Below, piece after piece: positions 44,653 to 53,099 of a stretch of 64,000 nt of DNA. This stretch comes from Clostridiales bacterium (lineage in GTDB: Bacteria > Acidobacteriota > Aminicenantia > Aminicenantales > UBA8522): NCBI GenBank assembly GCA_029907205.1, contig JARYMI010000014.1, positions 1 to 64,000 on the forward strand, written 5' to 3'. The first letter of the stretch is position 1. Each line of letters starts with the position of its first letter. The notes under the pieces are model-generated. The model did no database searches. It was not told the DNA's origin and saw only the letters and a program-made list of their open reading frames with translations. A program made the position numbers and the translations under genes.

Positions 44653-45621
44653 ATGCGCGCGTTTGTCACCGGAGGATCTGGTTTCATCGGCAGTCACCTC
44701 ATTGACGCCCTGGTCAGGGACGGCTGGCTGGTCCGGGCCCTGTCGCACCGCGCTCCCCTTCTTCAGGAAGACAGAATCGAAACACTGAATGGCGACATTT
44801 GCGACCGTGCTGTCCTCTTCGACGGGCTTAAAGAAATAGATGTCGTCTTCCACTTGGCCTCCGCGCTCGGCTCAACAGCAATCAGCAAGGATGAATTTTT
44901 CAGGATAAACACGCTGGGGACGGAAGTGGTTCTTGAAGCGGCGCGCGCGCGACCTGTCTCGAGGATCATCCATTTGAGCTCTGCCGGCGTCCTGGGGGCG
45001 GTCAGGCCTGGGGACATCGCCGACGAATCCTACCCTCCTAAGCCTGCGAGCGTCTACGACCGGACTAAACTTGAAGCGGAAAAGACGGCGCTCTGGGCCG
45101 CGGGTCAAGGGATGGATATCGTCATCGTCAGGCCGGGCTGGGCCTATGGTCCGAGAGACAGGCGCACATTCAAACTCATCAAGACCGTCGACAAGAAGAA
45201 GATAATCGTCATGCCGCGGGGAAAAGCCAGGCAGACGCCCGTCTATATCGATGACCTTATCAGGGGCTTGCTGATGGCCGCCCGGTCGGGGAAAAAGGGC
45301 GAAATTTACCATCTCGCCGGAAGGGAAATCCTGACGGCCGGAGAGATTGTCAAGGCTATAGCCGGAGCTTGCGCCAAGAAACGACCGGCCGTCTTCCTGC
45401 CCCTTTTTCCTTTTTCTATGGCCGCCCATTTCTTCGAGAAACTCTACTCTCCTCTGGGAAAAGAGCCGCCGCTCAACCGAGCAAAACTGAGCTTCTTCAG
45501 CCACTCCAAGCCTCTCTCGGTTCAAAAGGCCCGTCAGGAACTGGGCTTTTCCGCTGAGGTCGATTTTCATCGGGGAATCAGGCTGACCGTGGCCTGGTAC
45601 AGAGAGCAAGGCTGGCTCTGA
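44653..45621 (+). CDS. NAD-dependent epimerase/dehydratase (extended SDR)
   Basis: 322-residue nucleotide-sugar or steroid-type SDR. The Rossmann motif VTGGSGFIGSHLIDAL is at the N-terminus. VFHLASALGS, the Ser in IIHLSSAGVLG and the catalytic Y-x3-K in SVYDRTKLEAEK are present, followed by VRPGWAYGPRD and a C-terminal substrate domain. It starts 10 bases after the GT4 gene and is last in the 41655-45621 run. The substrate could be a UDP- or GDP-sugar, since it sits with glycosyltransferases, but 3-beta-HSD-type SDRs look similar. Confidence 0.88.
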   Translation: MRAFVTGGSGFIGSHLIDALVRDGWLVRALSHRAPLLQEDRIETLNGDICDRAVLFDGLKEIDVVFHLASALGSTAISKDEFFRINTLGTEVVLEAARARPVSRIIHLSSAGVLGAVRPGDIADESYPPKPASVYDRTKLEAEKTALWAAGQGMDIVIVRPGWAYGPRDRRTFKLIKTVDKKKIIVMPRGKARQTPVYIDDLIRGLLMAARSGKKGEIYHLAGREILTAGEIVKAIAGACAKKRPAVFLPLFPFSMAAHFFEKLYSPLGKEPPLNRAKLSFFSHSKPLSVQKARQELGFSAEVDFHRGIRLTVAWYREQGWL

Positions 45622-45712
45622 GGGCACAGGAGAGGATCTCGCCAAAATCCTATTAAATTTATTGCATCTATCGATTCTATTAATTACATAGTAATAATGT
45701 ATATTTATTGCC

Positions 45713-45737
45713 GACCGACGGTCGGTCTTCTTTTCTT
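45713..45737 (+). terminator. possible terminator after the glycan operon
   Basis: gaccga (45713-45718) and tcggtc (45722-45727) can form a stem (7 bp if the central bases pair), followed by the T-rich ttcttttctt. The loop is tight and the T-run is interrupted. Confidence 0.4.
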
Positions 45738-46193
45738 CTGTCTTTTCCCGCCACCTTTCCGGGAGCCCGCGGAAGCATCTCAAAACTCGTTAACATTGCG
45801 GTCGGGATTTGAGCATGGAGGAGCGACTTCGAAGGTTTAGCCTTTCGAGGGCGGCTTTCGAGGGAAGCCGCCTGGCGGCCGCAAGGACTGTCTGAGCGGT
45901 CCGTTAATAATATAGGCGAGGGTTTGGGGGATCGGAAGCACGTCGAAGATTGAGCGGGCACGGATTTTCTCCGCAGGAGAAAAGAGCGAAGGATGAGTCG
46001 TAGCGGATTTGACTCGCCGGGGCAAATCCGCGGGCTGACGAAACCCCAGCCCGAGCCTTGCGAGTTCCGCAGCGCCGAGAAAATCGCCCCCGAAACGGCG
46101 TGAAAAACCTGAGTGGAGCGACGAGATGCTCAAGCCCGACAAATTCATTTCATAACCACATAAACGGAGATGTTTGCCCAACGCGGGAAAAAA

Positions 46194-46222
46194 TTGACAT
46201 TGCCCGGCAGAGTGGATAGGAT
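46194..46222 (+). promoter_or_regulatory. sigma-70 promoter for the symporter gene
   Basis: Consensus TTGACA (46194-46199), 17-base spacer, TAGGAT (46217-46222), about 34 bases before the GTG at 46256. Confidence 0.55.
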
Positions 46223-46255
46223 ATTCCTCCATTATCAAAGCCTGTTGCCGTTCGC

Positions 46256-47509
46256 GTGAGTGACAAACGCATGCGTTTTCGAGCCAGGAAGCTGAAACTT
46301 CACACGAAGATTCTTATCGGCTTGCTCCTTGGAATAGCGGTCGGCCTCGTCTTCGGCGAAAAAGCAACCGTGATCGAACCCGTGGGCAAGATTTTCCTTC
46401 GCCTCATCACTCTCATCGTCGTCCCCCTTGTTTTTGTCTCCCTGATGCTGGGGACGGCAAGCGTCGGGGATATCAAAAAAGTCGGCCGGATGGGAGCCAA
46501 AACTCTGGCCTATTTCATGGTGACAACGGTTATCGCGATTACCGTCGGGCTTGTTGTGGCCAATTTATCCAAACCGGGGCTGGGGCTGAACAAGGAAACC
46601 CAGGAGCAACTTTATAAGAGCTATGAATCTAAGGCTCAAGTCGGAGTGGAGAGGCTCAAGGAGAAACCGTCCACCGTCCAGTTTCTCATCGATATCGTGC
46701 CGGCGAACCCGATCCAGTCTCTGGCCGAGGGGAACATGCTCCAAGTCATCTTCCTGGCGCTTCTTTTCGGCACAGTCTTGACAATGATCAAAAAGGAGAA
46801 GTCAGAGTCCCTGCTCCGCTTCCTGGACGCGGTCAACGACGCCATCATCGAAGTCGTCCACATCGCCATGAAGCTGGCGCCCTATGGCGTCCTGGCCCTG
46901 ATTGCTGGTGTGGTCGGGCAGTTCGGCTTGCATATCCTCGTGACGCTTTTAAAATACTCCCTGGCCGTTATCGGCGGGCTCCTCATCTACACGTTTAGCG
47001 TCAACAGCCTGGCGGTGAACTTCCTGGGTAAAATGAAACCTCAGCGTTTCTACCGTGGGATTAAAAGCCCGATGATCTTCGCTTTCAGCACATCGAGCTC
47101 GAGCGCGACTCTCCCCGTGTCCATGGATGCGCTCGACCACATGGGAATCGAGAGGAAGTTTTCAAGCTTTGTCTTGCCCCTTGGCTCTACTATCAACATG
47201 GACGGCACAGCTCTCTACCAGGGAGTCTCAGCCGTATTTATCGCCCAGATATACGGCCTCCCCCTCAGCCTCGGCGACCAGCTGACAATCGTGCTCATGG
47301 CCACCCTGGCCTCGGTTGGCGCCGCCGGCGTCCCCGCAGCCGGAATCGTCATGCTCGTCATGGTCCTCAAACAAATCGGCATTCCCCTCGAAGGGTTGGC
47401 CCTGATCCTGGGTGTAGAAAGGATTCTGGATATGTGCCGGACGACAACAAACGCCGTCGGCAACCTGGCTGCTTCTGTCGTCATCAGGGAATGGGAAAAA
47501 GATAAGTAG
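46256..47509 (+). CDS. dicarboxylate/amino acid:cation symporter (DAACS, GltP/DctA-like)
   Basis: 417-residue SDF-family transporter taking up glutamate, aspartate or C4-dicarboxylates with H+ or Na+. Eight membrane helices and both re-entrant hairpins are recognisable. Signatures are the Ser-rich hairpin FAFSTSSSSATLPVSMDALDHMG, PLGSTINMDGTALYQGVSAVFIAQ, and the C-terminal LGVERILDMCRTTTNAVGNL with its substrate-coordinating Arg and Asn. The start is GTG 46256 or ATG 46271 (MRFRARKLKL); neither has a strong ribosome site. It has its own promoter and no obvious operon partners. Confidence 0.93.
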   Translation: MSDKRMRFRARKLKLHTKILIGLLLGIAVGLVFGEKATVIEPVGKIFLRLITLIVVPLVFVSLMLGTASVGDIKKVGRMGAKTLAYFMVTTVIAITVGLVVANLSKPGLGLNKETQEQLYKSYESKAQVGVERLKEKPSTVQFLIDIVPANPIQSLAEGNMLQVIFLALLFGTVLTMIKKEKSESLLRFLDAVNDAIIEVVHIAMKLAPYGVLALIAGVVGQFGLHILVTLLKYSLAVIGGLLIYTFSVNSLAVNFLGKMKPQRFYRGIKSPMIFAFSTSSSSATLPVSMDALDHMGIERKFSSFVLPLGSTINMDGTALYQGVSAVFIAQIYGLPLSLGDQLTIVLMATLASVGAAGVPAAGIVMLVMVLKQIGIPLEGLALILGVERILDMCRTTTNAVGNLAASVVIREWEKDK

Positions 47510-47512
47510 GGA

Positions 47513-48280
47513 TCAGGCTTTCAAGATCTGCTTCTTATCCCGCCTGTCTTTTATCTTCCGGGCAGGGCTGCCAACGGCCACGCAGAACTCGGGCAGGTCC
47601 TCTGTCACCACAGCGCCAGCGCCGATCACGCCTCCCTGGCCAACAGTGACGCCGTCAAGAACGATGACTCCAGCGCCCAGCCAGACGTCATCTGAGATAA
47701 AGATCCCGCCCTTAGAGACAGACGGCTGGAACATGATCGGCCTGGAGGTATCATCGAAACTGTGATTTCCACCAGCTACCAGGTAACAATGGCCGGCCAA
47801 GAAGCAGTACTTTCCCAGTCTAATTTTTGTCTCTGAAAGGAGGCTGCAGTTGGCGGAAATGTTGCAGTAATCATCGATAAAGATGGATCCCTCTTTACAA
47901 CTGAGGATTGTGTTCCGGCCGATGTAGACATTCTCGCCCACTTGGAGGCCTTGATTCTTTTCGCCCTTGGCGTCCAGGACGACGTTATCGTCGATGAAAC
48001 AATTCTCCCCAAGAGAAATCTTGTGCGGATGCCGCAGGGTAATGTTCCGGCCGAAGACAACGCCACGGCCGACATTTTGAAAAAGACAGGGATAGAAGAT
48101 TTTACGGAGGGCCAGGCCGAGGGCGCCGGGAACCCAGGAAAAAAAGAGCTGGATGAGTTCGAAGCGGATGAGCTTCCAGATGTTTTTTTCTCCGACGAAA
48201 AGGTCTGCGTACTTGGAAAAAAGAGACTTCTCCGGAGTTAAGAGATCCTTCTGTGTGCTCCCCCGGAACTCGTTGTTCAT
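47513..48280 (-). CDS. left-handed beta-helix acyltransferase (WcaF/LacA-like)
   Basis: 255-residue O-acetyltransferase-type protein. An N-terminal helical part (IRFELIQLFFSWVPGALGLALRKIFY) precedes hexapeptide repeats with the I/V-G-x-x-x-x rhythm (GRNITLRHPHKISLGENCFIDDNVVLDAKG, VGENVYIGRNTILSC). An active-site-like histidine lies in GGNHSFDD, and the C-terminal coil has DDVWLGAGVIVLDGVTVGQGGVIGAGAVVTEDLPEF. It probably acetylates a sugar of the surface glycan made by neighbouring enzymes. It is convergent with the symporter and divergent from the GT9 gene at 48422. Confidence 0.88.
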   Translation of the reverse strand: MNNEFRGSTQKDLLTPEKSLFSKYADLFVGEKNIWKLIRFELIQLFFSWVPGALGLALRKIFYPCLFQNVGRGVVFGRNITLRHPHKISLGENCFIDDNVVLDAKGEKNQGLQVGENVYIGRNTILSCKEGSIFIDDYCNISANCSLLSETKIRLGKYCFLAGHCYLVAGGNHSFDDTSRPIMFQPSVSKGGIFISDDVWLGAGVIVLDGVTVGQGGVIGAGAVVTEDLPEFCVAVGSPARKIKDRRDKKQILKA

Positions 48281-48421
48281 CGACGCTCTTCAACCTCTGA
48301 CTCGCCTCATTTATACCACAAAAAAGCCCAGGAATCACCTGCCTTCAGGAATAATCCTTGTCATTGCTTCACGCTTTGTGGCATAAATAAGAATCGGCCC
48401 GCCCGACGGAGATGAGGCAAC

Positions 48422-49519
48422 GTGACACTAAGGCCTGATTGCGTCCACTTTCTCGGCGACAAGCCCTGTTCCTTCCGGCGTCTCTGCGAAGGATGTCCCC
48501 ACTTCACGGCCTTCCCAACCAAGGTTCTCATCATCAAATGCCGGGCCCAGGGCGATGTCCTGCGCACGACCCCGCTCCTCCCCGCCCTAAAGAGGAAATA
48601 CCCCCAGAGCCATGTCACCTGGCTTACGGATGAAGAAAGCCTGGATCTTCTTGCCGGCAACACTTATCTTAACCGAATACGGTCTTATAACCTCGAAAAC
48701 GTCCTCTCCCTGCTCAGCGAAAGGTTTGACGTCCTGATTTCCCTGGATAAAGAGCCGGGATTGACCTCCTTGGCAACAAGAGTGGAAGCAAGCCGAAAAT
48801 TCGGGTTCGGGGTGAAAGAGCACGGGAACCTGGTTACTTTCAACAAGGCTTCTGATTACGCCTACCGGCTGGGCGTGGACGACGATCTGAAGTTTATTCA
48901 GAATAAGAAGACCTACCAGGAAATCATCCATGAAATGGCCGAAGTCCCCTATGCCCGGGACGAGTATGTTTATCCTTTCCCTGAAGGAGCAAAAGCTAAG
49001 GCCATGCGTTTCTTTAAGCGGCACCGGGTCGGACGTCGGGGGCTGGCCATCGGGCTCAACACGGGAGCTGGGACCAAGTTCGAGACAAAGCAGTGGCCGG
49101 AGGAAAATTTCCTGAAGCTTATTGCTCTATTGAACCGTAAGCTCGCCGCTCGTGTTTTTCTTTTGGGAGGACCGCGAGAGAAAGAGTTCAATTTTCGTCT
49201 CGAACGCCGAAGCCGGGCTAAAATCTATAACACTGGCAGCGATAATTCGCTCACCGAATTTGCCGGTTTTATCTCGATGATGGACGTCGTCGTTTGCTCG
49301 GACACCCTGGCCATGCATCTGGCCATAGCCCTGAAAAAGAAGGTCATTGCGCTTTTTGGCCCCACCTGCCCGCAGGAAATTGACCTCTACGACCGGGGCA
49401 CAAAGATTTTTGCCGCCGCAGACTGTGCCCCATGCTACAAGCAAACCTGCCCGGACGGAAAATGCATGAAAGCTATCACCCCGGAGCAGGTTCTCGAGGC
49501 AATCGAGGAAAACATCTGA
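48422..49519 (+). CDS. glycosyltransferase family 9 with cysteine cluster at N-terminus
   Basis: 365-residue GT9 (heptosyltransferase-like). Before the usual start (VLIIKCRAQGDVLRTTPLLPALK) lies a 30-residue extension with C7, C16, C22 and C25 (DCVHFLGDKPCSFRRLCEGC), and the C-terminus carries CAPCYKQTCPDGKC. This suggests a metal or Fe-S site not needed for GT-B catalysis. The donor-domain motifs GLNTGAGTKFETKQWPEENF and DVVVCSDTLAMHLAIALKKKVIALFGPT are present. It starts with GTG and heads an operon with the DPM1-like gene 6 bases later, then rsmA and a radical SAM gene. Confidence 0.88.
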   Translation: MTLRPDCVHFLGDKPCSFRRLCEGCPHFTAFPTKVLIIKCRAQGDVLRTTPLLPALKRKYPQSHVTWLTDEESLDLLAGNTYLNRIRSYNLENVLSLLSERFDVLISLDKEPGLTSLATRVEASRKFGFGVKEHGNLVTFNKASDYAYRLGVDDDLKFIQNKKTYQEIIHEMAEVPYARDEYVYPFPEGAKAKAMRFFKRHRVGRRGLAIGLNTGAGTKFETKQWPEENFLKLIALLNRKLAARVFLLGGPREKEFNFRLERRSRAKIYNTGSDNSLTEFAGFISMMDVVVCSDTLAMHLAIALKKKVIALFGPTCPQEIDLYDRGTKIFAAADCAPCYKQTCPDGKCMKAITPEQVLEAIEENI

Positions 49520-49525
49520 TCCCTT

Positions 49526-50272
49526 ATGGCCGAGACGAGAAAAAAACTGGTCGTCCTGATACCTACATATAACGAACGCGAAAATATCGAGGAGCTGGTC
49601 CGGGAAATCCTGGCTCTGCCTCTTGAAGTGGACCTTTCTGTTCTGGTCGTCGATGATAATTCGCCGGATGAAACGGCAGAGGTTATTCGGCGCCTCGCCG
49701 AGGAAGACTCCCGGGTCAGGCTGCTCATCCGCACGAAACGGAGAGGACGGGGCTCAGCGGGTATCGACGGCTTCAGAGAAGCCCTCAACCTGGGCGCTGA
49801 TTATACAATCGAAATGGACGGCGATTTTTCCCACCAGCCGCGCTTCATTCCTTTTCTTCTCGAGCACGCTCAAGAATTCGACCTGGTCATCGGTTCCCGG
49901 TTTGTCCCGGGCGGCCAGGATGCGGAGCGAAGCTTTGTCCGCCGATTTATCACTTTCCTGGTCAGGAATTTCATCCGCCGCTATTTCCGTATTCCTGTCA
50001 GAGATGTCTCCTCAGGCTTCCGCTGCTTCAGGCGTTGCGTCCTGGAAGAAGTGGACCTGGATGATCTAATTTCAGTCGGGCCATCCCTGGTCTTGGAGAT
50101 CCTGTACAAAGCATCCCTGGCGGGTTTTTCCATCGGCGAGGTACCGATTGTCTTCGCAGACAGGAAAAAGGGGAAGACCAAGCTGACCCCGCTGAAACTC
50201 CTGGAAACCCTTGTCATGGCCATGAAATTCAAAAAAATGTACGGCCGCGCAGAACCGGGCTCGTGCCGATGA
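49526..50272 (+). CDS. polyprenol-phosphate mannose synthase-like GT2 (DPM1 type)
   Basis: 248-residue soluble GT2 without C-terminal membrane helices. Motifs VLIPTYNERENIEELVREI, VVDDNSPDETAEVI, RGRGSAGIDGFREAL, IEMDGDFSHQPRFIP (DxD), VIGSRFVPGG and DVSSGFRCFRRCVLE match Dpm1-like enzymes, which transfer mannose or a related sugar to polyprenyl phosphate. The TGA overlaps the rsmA ATG by 4 bases, so the genes are translationally coupled. Confidence 0.92.
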   Translation: MAETRKKLVVLIPTYNERENIEELVREILALPLEVDLSVLVVDDNSPDETAEVIRRLAEEDSRVRLLIRTKRRGRGSAGIDGFREALNLGADYTIEMDGDFSHQPRFIPFLLEHAQEFDLVIGSRFVPGGQDAERSFVRRFITFLVRNFIRRYFRIPVRDVSSGFRCFRRCVLEEVDLDDLISVGPSLVLEILYKASLAGFSIGEVPIVFADRKKGKTKLTPLKLLETLVMAMKFKKMYGRAEPGSCR

Positions 50273-51072
50273 GAAAAACAAAGGCTCTCGGACAGCATTT
50301 TCTCACGAGCAGAGCTATCCTGAATAAGATCGTCACCATCATCTCTCCCCGCAAAGATGAGCTCATTATCGAGATAGGGGCCGGAAAAGGCGGCCTGACC
50401 TTCGCCCTGGCAGACCAATGCAAAAAAGTCATCGCCATCGAAAAGGATAAATCGCTCGTCCCTTTTCTCATGGAAAAAAAACGCGAAAATGTCGAAATTC
50501 TCGAAGAGGATGTGCTGAGCGTCGATTTTTTTTCTCTTTTAAAGACGGAAAAGGCGGTTGCCGGGAAAGTCAAGCTCGTCGGGAATCTGCCCTATTCGAT
50601 ATCTTCTCCCCTTCTCTTTAAAGCTCTCGAAGCCAAAGACCTTTTTTCCTCCTGTGTCTTCCTTCTCCAGAAAGAAGTGGCCGAGCGCCTGAGCGCCGGG
50701 CCAGGGTCGAAAAAATATGCTCCCCTGTCCATTCTTTTCCAGATCCATTTTGACGTTCGCCTTCGCTTTATCGTGGCTCCCGGGTCTTTTTCTCCGCCTC
50801 CCCGGGTGCGTTCGGCTCTCGTCTCGCTCGAGAAGAGAGAGGCGCCCCTTTTTCCGGTAAAGGATCAGGGTGGCTTTCAAGCCTTCCTCAGGACTGCCTT
50901 CGCTCAGAGGCGTAAGACTCTTCTCAATAATCTCAAGAGTCTTGGGTTGACTTTTCCCCTGCTGGACGAATCCTTCCGTCGTCTCGGCCTCGACCCTGGG
51001 GTCAGAGCAGAACAGGTACCGATCGAGAAGTTTGTCCGCCTCTTTGACGCCGTTGCCAGAATCGACGGATAA
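50269..51072 (+). CDS. rsmA: 16S rRNA dimethyladenosine transferase
   Basis: KsgA enzyme, 267 residues, which dimethylates A1518/A1519 of 16S rRNA. The N-terminus KALGQHFLTSRAILNKIV, SAM motif IIEIGAGKGGLTFALA, VIAIEKDKSLVPFL, catalytic NLPYSISSPLLFKAL, SFSPPPRVRSALVSLE and the C-terminal FAQRRKTLLNNL are all canonical. ATG 50269 is preferred over GTG 50263. The embedding of this housekeeping gene between glycan genes is unusual but not unique. Confidence 0.95.
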   Translation: MRKTKALGQHFLTSRAILNKIVTIISPRKDELIIEIGAGKGGLTFALADQCKKVIAIEKDKSLVPFLMEKKRENVEILEEDVLSVDFFSLLKTEKAVAGKVKLVGNLPYSISSPLLFKALEAKDLFSSCVFLLQKEVAERLSAGPGSKKYAPLSILFQIHFDVRLRFIVAPGSFSPPPRVRSALVSLEKREAPLFPVKDQGGFQAFLRTAFAQRRKTLLNNLKSLGLTFPLLDESFRRLGLDPGVRAEQVPIEKFVRLFDAVARIDG

Positions 51073-51108
51073 TGGTATAAAACTTCCTGCGCAGAATCGG
51101 AAAAGGCG

Positions 51109-52092
51109 ATGTCCTCTAAGAAAATTCATTATTACCGGCGCCTCTGGCAAGTCTATCGAGCCTACAAGCAGAAGAAGACGGAGCTTCCCTACCTCCCTGT
51201 CCGCCTCTGGGTGGAGGCAACATCCATCTGCAACCTCCGCTGCGTCATGTGCCCCAATAAAGACCTCAAGAAAGAGGACAAAGGGTTCATGGACGTCAGT
51301 CTCTTCCAGAGGATCATCGATGAGGCGAGCCGTTTTGTCTTCGACGTCAACCTCATCCACCGGGGAGAAGGGCTTCTCCATCCTGAGTTCCCGCGGTTGG
51401 TTGAATATGCCAGGGAGGCGGGAATAACCACGAAATTCCACACGAACGCCACCCTTCTCGACGGGCGAAAATCTCACGACCTGATCACGGCTGGCCTGGA
51501 TCAGATCTCATTCTCCTTCGACGGCTATGACAAGCCGACTTATGAAAGCATCCGGGTGAGCGCCGATTTCGATAAAACGCTCTCCAACATCGTCAAGCTC
51601 CTGCAAATCAAAAAACAGCGAAAATCCAAAAAGCCTTACGCCATCCTGGAGCTAATCAACTTTCCCGATATTTATAAAGACTCTGACAGGCGGCAGAGGA
51701 AAGAGTTCCTGGAGCATTTTCAGGGACTTCCCCTTGACCGGATCGAGCTCAAGGAAATGCACAACTGGGCCGGCGAAATCAACGGGCCAAAGAAGGGCAA
51801 AAAATATTCTCCCTGCACGTTCTTGTGGCAGGCTCTGATCATCTTCTGGGACGGCGCTGTCTTGCCCTGCACCCAGGACTTCTTCGGGTATTATATCCTC
51901 GGAAACGTCAAGGACGCCTCGCTGGCTGAAATCTGGAACAACGACAAGATCGTCAGGTTGAGGAAGAAGATTCTTAATCGGGACATCACTGACCTCGAGA
52001 CCTGCTCCGGCTGCGATCGTCTCTGGAGGGAGCAATTCTTAGGCGTCCCCAGGGAATATCTCTGGAAATTTCTGCTCAAGAGAATGCCCTGA
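51109..52092 (+). CDS. radical SAM protein with SPASM-like C-terminus
   Basis: 327-residue enzyme. The 4Fe-4S/SAM motif C41-x3-C45-x2-C48 is in ICNLRCVMCPN. The barrel follows (LIHRGEGLLHPEFPRLVEYA, FHTNATLLDG, LDQISFSFDG). C-terminal cysteines are in SPCTFLWQALIIFWDGAVLPCTQDFFG and LETCSGCDRLWREQF, the spacing of SPASM/Twitch domains holding auxiliary clusters. Function is unassigned; relatives modify peptides, sugars or lipids. It follows rsmA by 36 bases. Bases 51410-51452 reappear at 61453-61495, and IS91-like debris begins right after the stop. Confidence 0.88.
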   Translation: MSSKKIHYYRRLWQVYRAYKQKKTELPYLPVRLWVEATSICNLRCVMCPNKDLKKEDKGFMDVSLFQRIIDEASRFVFDVNLIHRGEGLLHPEFPRLVEYAREAGITTKFHTNATLLDGRKSHDLITAGLDQISFSFDGYDKPTYESIRVSADFDKTLSNIVKLLQIKKQRKSKKPYAILELINFPDIYKDSDRRQRKEFLEHFQGLPLDRIELKEMHNWAGEINGPKKGKKYSPCTFLWQALIIFWDGAVLPCTQDFFGYYILGNVKDASLAEIWNNDKIVRLRKKILNRDITDLETCSGCDRLWREQFLGVPREYLWKFLLKRMP

Positions 52093-52400
52093 CTTTGGCG
52101 TCTAGCCGAGTCGGGGAAGACGTCTCGGCCGGGCGACGCACTGTTCATGGTAACGTTAAGCTGACTTTCGTTGTCTACCAACCTCCCCGCCGCACATCGC
52201 CTATCAGGAGGTCCTGGTGGCCGCTGAGACCGCAGTTGAATATTTATCGTAATCTGCTCTCGCCTGGAGAGGAGAAGTCTGTCAGATTTCCGGCGCTTTT
52301 TTGCCTCTCTGCATCTTTTTGACCCGCCATGAGCAATCCCCAAGTCGATTTGACATCTCATGAGCCGCGATTTATGCTTCCCCGCGACGGCTGTATGGAA
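52093..52400 (+). mobile_element. IS91-like element 3'-end remnant, copy A
   Basis: Degenerate DNA matching the 3' end of the transposase fragment at 56455-56759 and of copy C at 61316-61455. Shared blocks include cgccgcacatcgcctatca (identical to copy C), the gttgaatattt... segment, and tttgacatctcatgagccgcgattt, which matches copy B at 56843 onward. The frame is destroyed by substitutions and small indels. It starts directly after the radical SAM stop and ends just before the HEPN fragment. Confidence 0.7.
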
Positions 52401-52450
52401 TAATCGAGGCGAAACTGCTCCAGTCTCAAGCTCAGCAGAAAAGAAAGTAG

Positions 52451-52768
52451 GACAGATTCCACAATAAAAGATACAAATATGCTACCATAAACGCCTATTA
52501 TGCCACTTTTCATGCCGCAAGAGCCTTGCTTTATTCTAAAGGTTATCGGGAAAGAAGCCATTATTGTCTATATGTGGCAATAGAATTACTATTTATAAAG
52601 CCAGGGATTTTGGAAAGGAGATTTGCCAGAATTTTAAAAGATAGCATGTCTCTTCGCGAGGATGCTGATTACGGTGGTGATTTTTCTAAAGAAGGTGCTT
52701 CTTTAAGTATCTCAAACGCTGAAGAGTTTATCAAGAAAGCAAAAGAATTACTTTCCAAGACTAATTAA
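52451..52768 (+). pseudogene. HEPN-domain protein fragment (N-terminus lost)
   Basis: A frame open from 52451 encodes KYATINAYYATFHAARALLYSKGYRERSHYCLYVAIELLF and a C-terminal helix (NAEEFIKKAKELLSKTN). This is characteristic of the HEPN/UPF0332 proteins that pair with MNT-type nucleotidyltransferases in toxin-antitoxin-like modules. No ATG or GTG start and none of the usual first 35-40 residues are present, so the gene is 5'-truncated, probably at the junction with IS91-like debris. No nucleotidyltransferase partner is adjacent. Confidence 0.7.
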
Positions 52769-52787
52769 CCTGATGTCCGTGGGAATA

Positions 52788-53099
52788 TAAGAGTTTTGTT
52801 TTCGGCGGCGCTGGCCGAGGGCGCATTTTCGCTCCGGTTTTCCCATCCAACCATCGTGAGAAAGCTTAAGTCGCGGCTCAAGAGATGGCAAGGACGGCTT
52901 AGGGGGCGCAGTGTATATCCGCAAAGCCGTTCGCGGCGGCACAAGAGCGCCCCGAACGGCTTCAAGAAGATATCCAGGCGCTATCAACTCGTCCTTGACA
53001 TCGTTTGTCGTCTTGCCCTATGCTTCCTTACGATGGTTGGATGCGATAATAGAGGTGAAAATGCGGTTGCAGCCAGTGCACCCGAAAACCAAACTCTTA
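52788..53099. repeat. imperfect inverted repeat of a lipoprotein-like gene start
   Basis: The left arm (52788-52865) read on the minus strand and the right arm (53022-53099) read on the plus strand are about three-quarters identical. Both translate to nearly the same peptide: FLTMVGWENRSENAPSASAA on minus and FLTMVGCDNRGENAVAASAP on plus. The plus copy is preceded by LVLDIVCRLALC and a lipobox-like MVGC, so it looks like a lipoprotein signal peptide. Neither copy has a complete gene. About 155 bases of non-coding sequence separate the arms. Confidence 0.65.

Larger units (their letters stand above)
45622..46255. other. 634-base non-coding region with four consecutive hairpins
   Basis: No coding frame of good character. 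Between 45850 and 46053 four stems can be read in order: ggcggctt/aagccgcc (45850-45857 with 45865-45872), ttttctcc/ggagaaaa (45965-45972 with 45976-45983), gcggattt/aaatccgc (46003-46010 with 46024-46031) and cgggct/agcccg (46031-46036 with 46048-46053); the third and fourth share base 46031 and may be alternatives. The block looks like a structured RNA or a dispersed structured repeat; its identity is unknown. The symporter promoter follows at 46194. Confidence 0.5.

Noticed and set aside
45837-46238. 133-residue minus-strand frame in the hairpin region
   Set aside because: Composition is that of a structured GC-rich repeat; no ribosome site and no motif, so treated as non-coding.
50539-51477. 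312-residue minus-strand frame
   Set aside because: It lies antisense to rsmA and the radical SAM gene, both clearly real; the frame follows from their codon bias.
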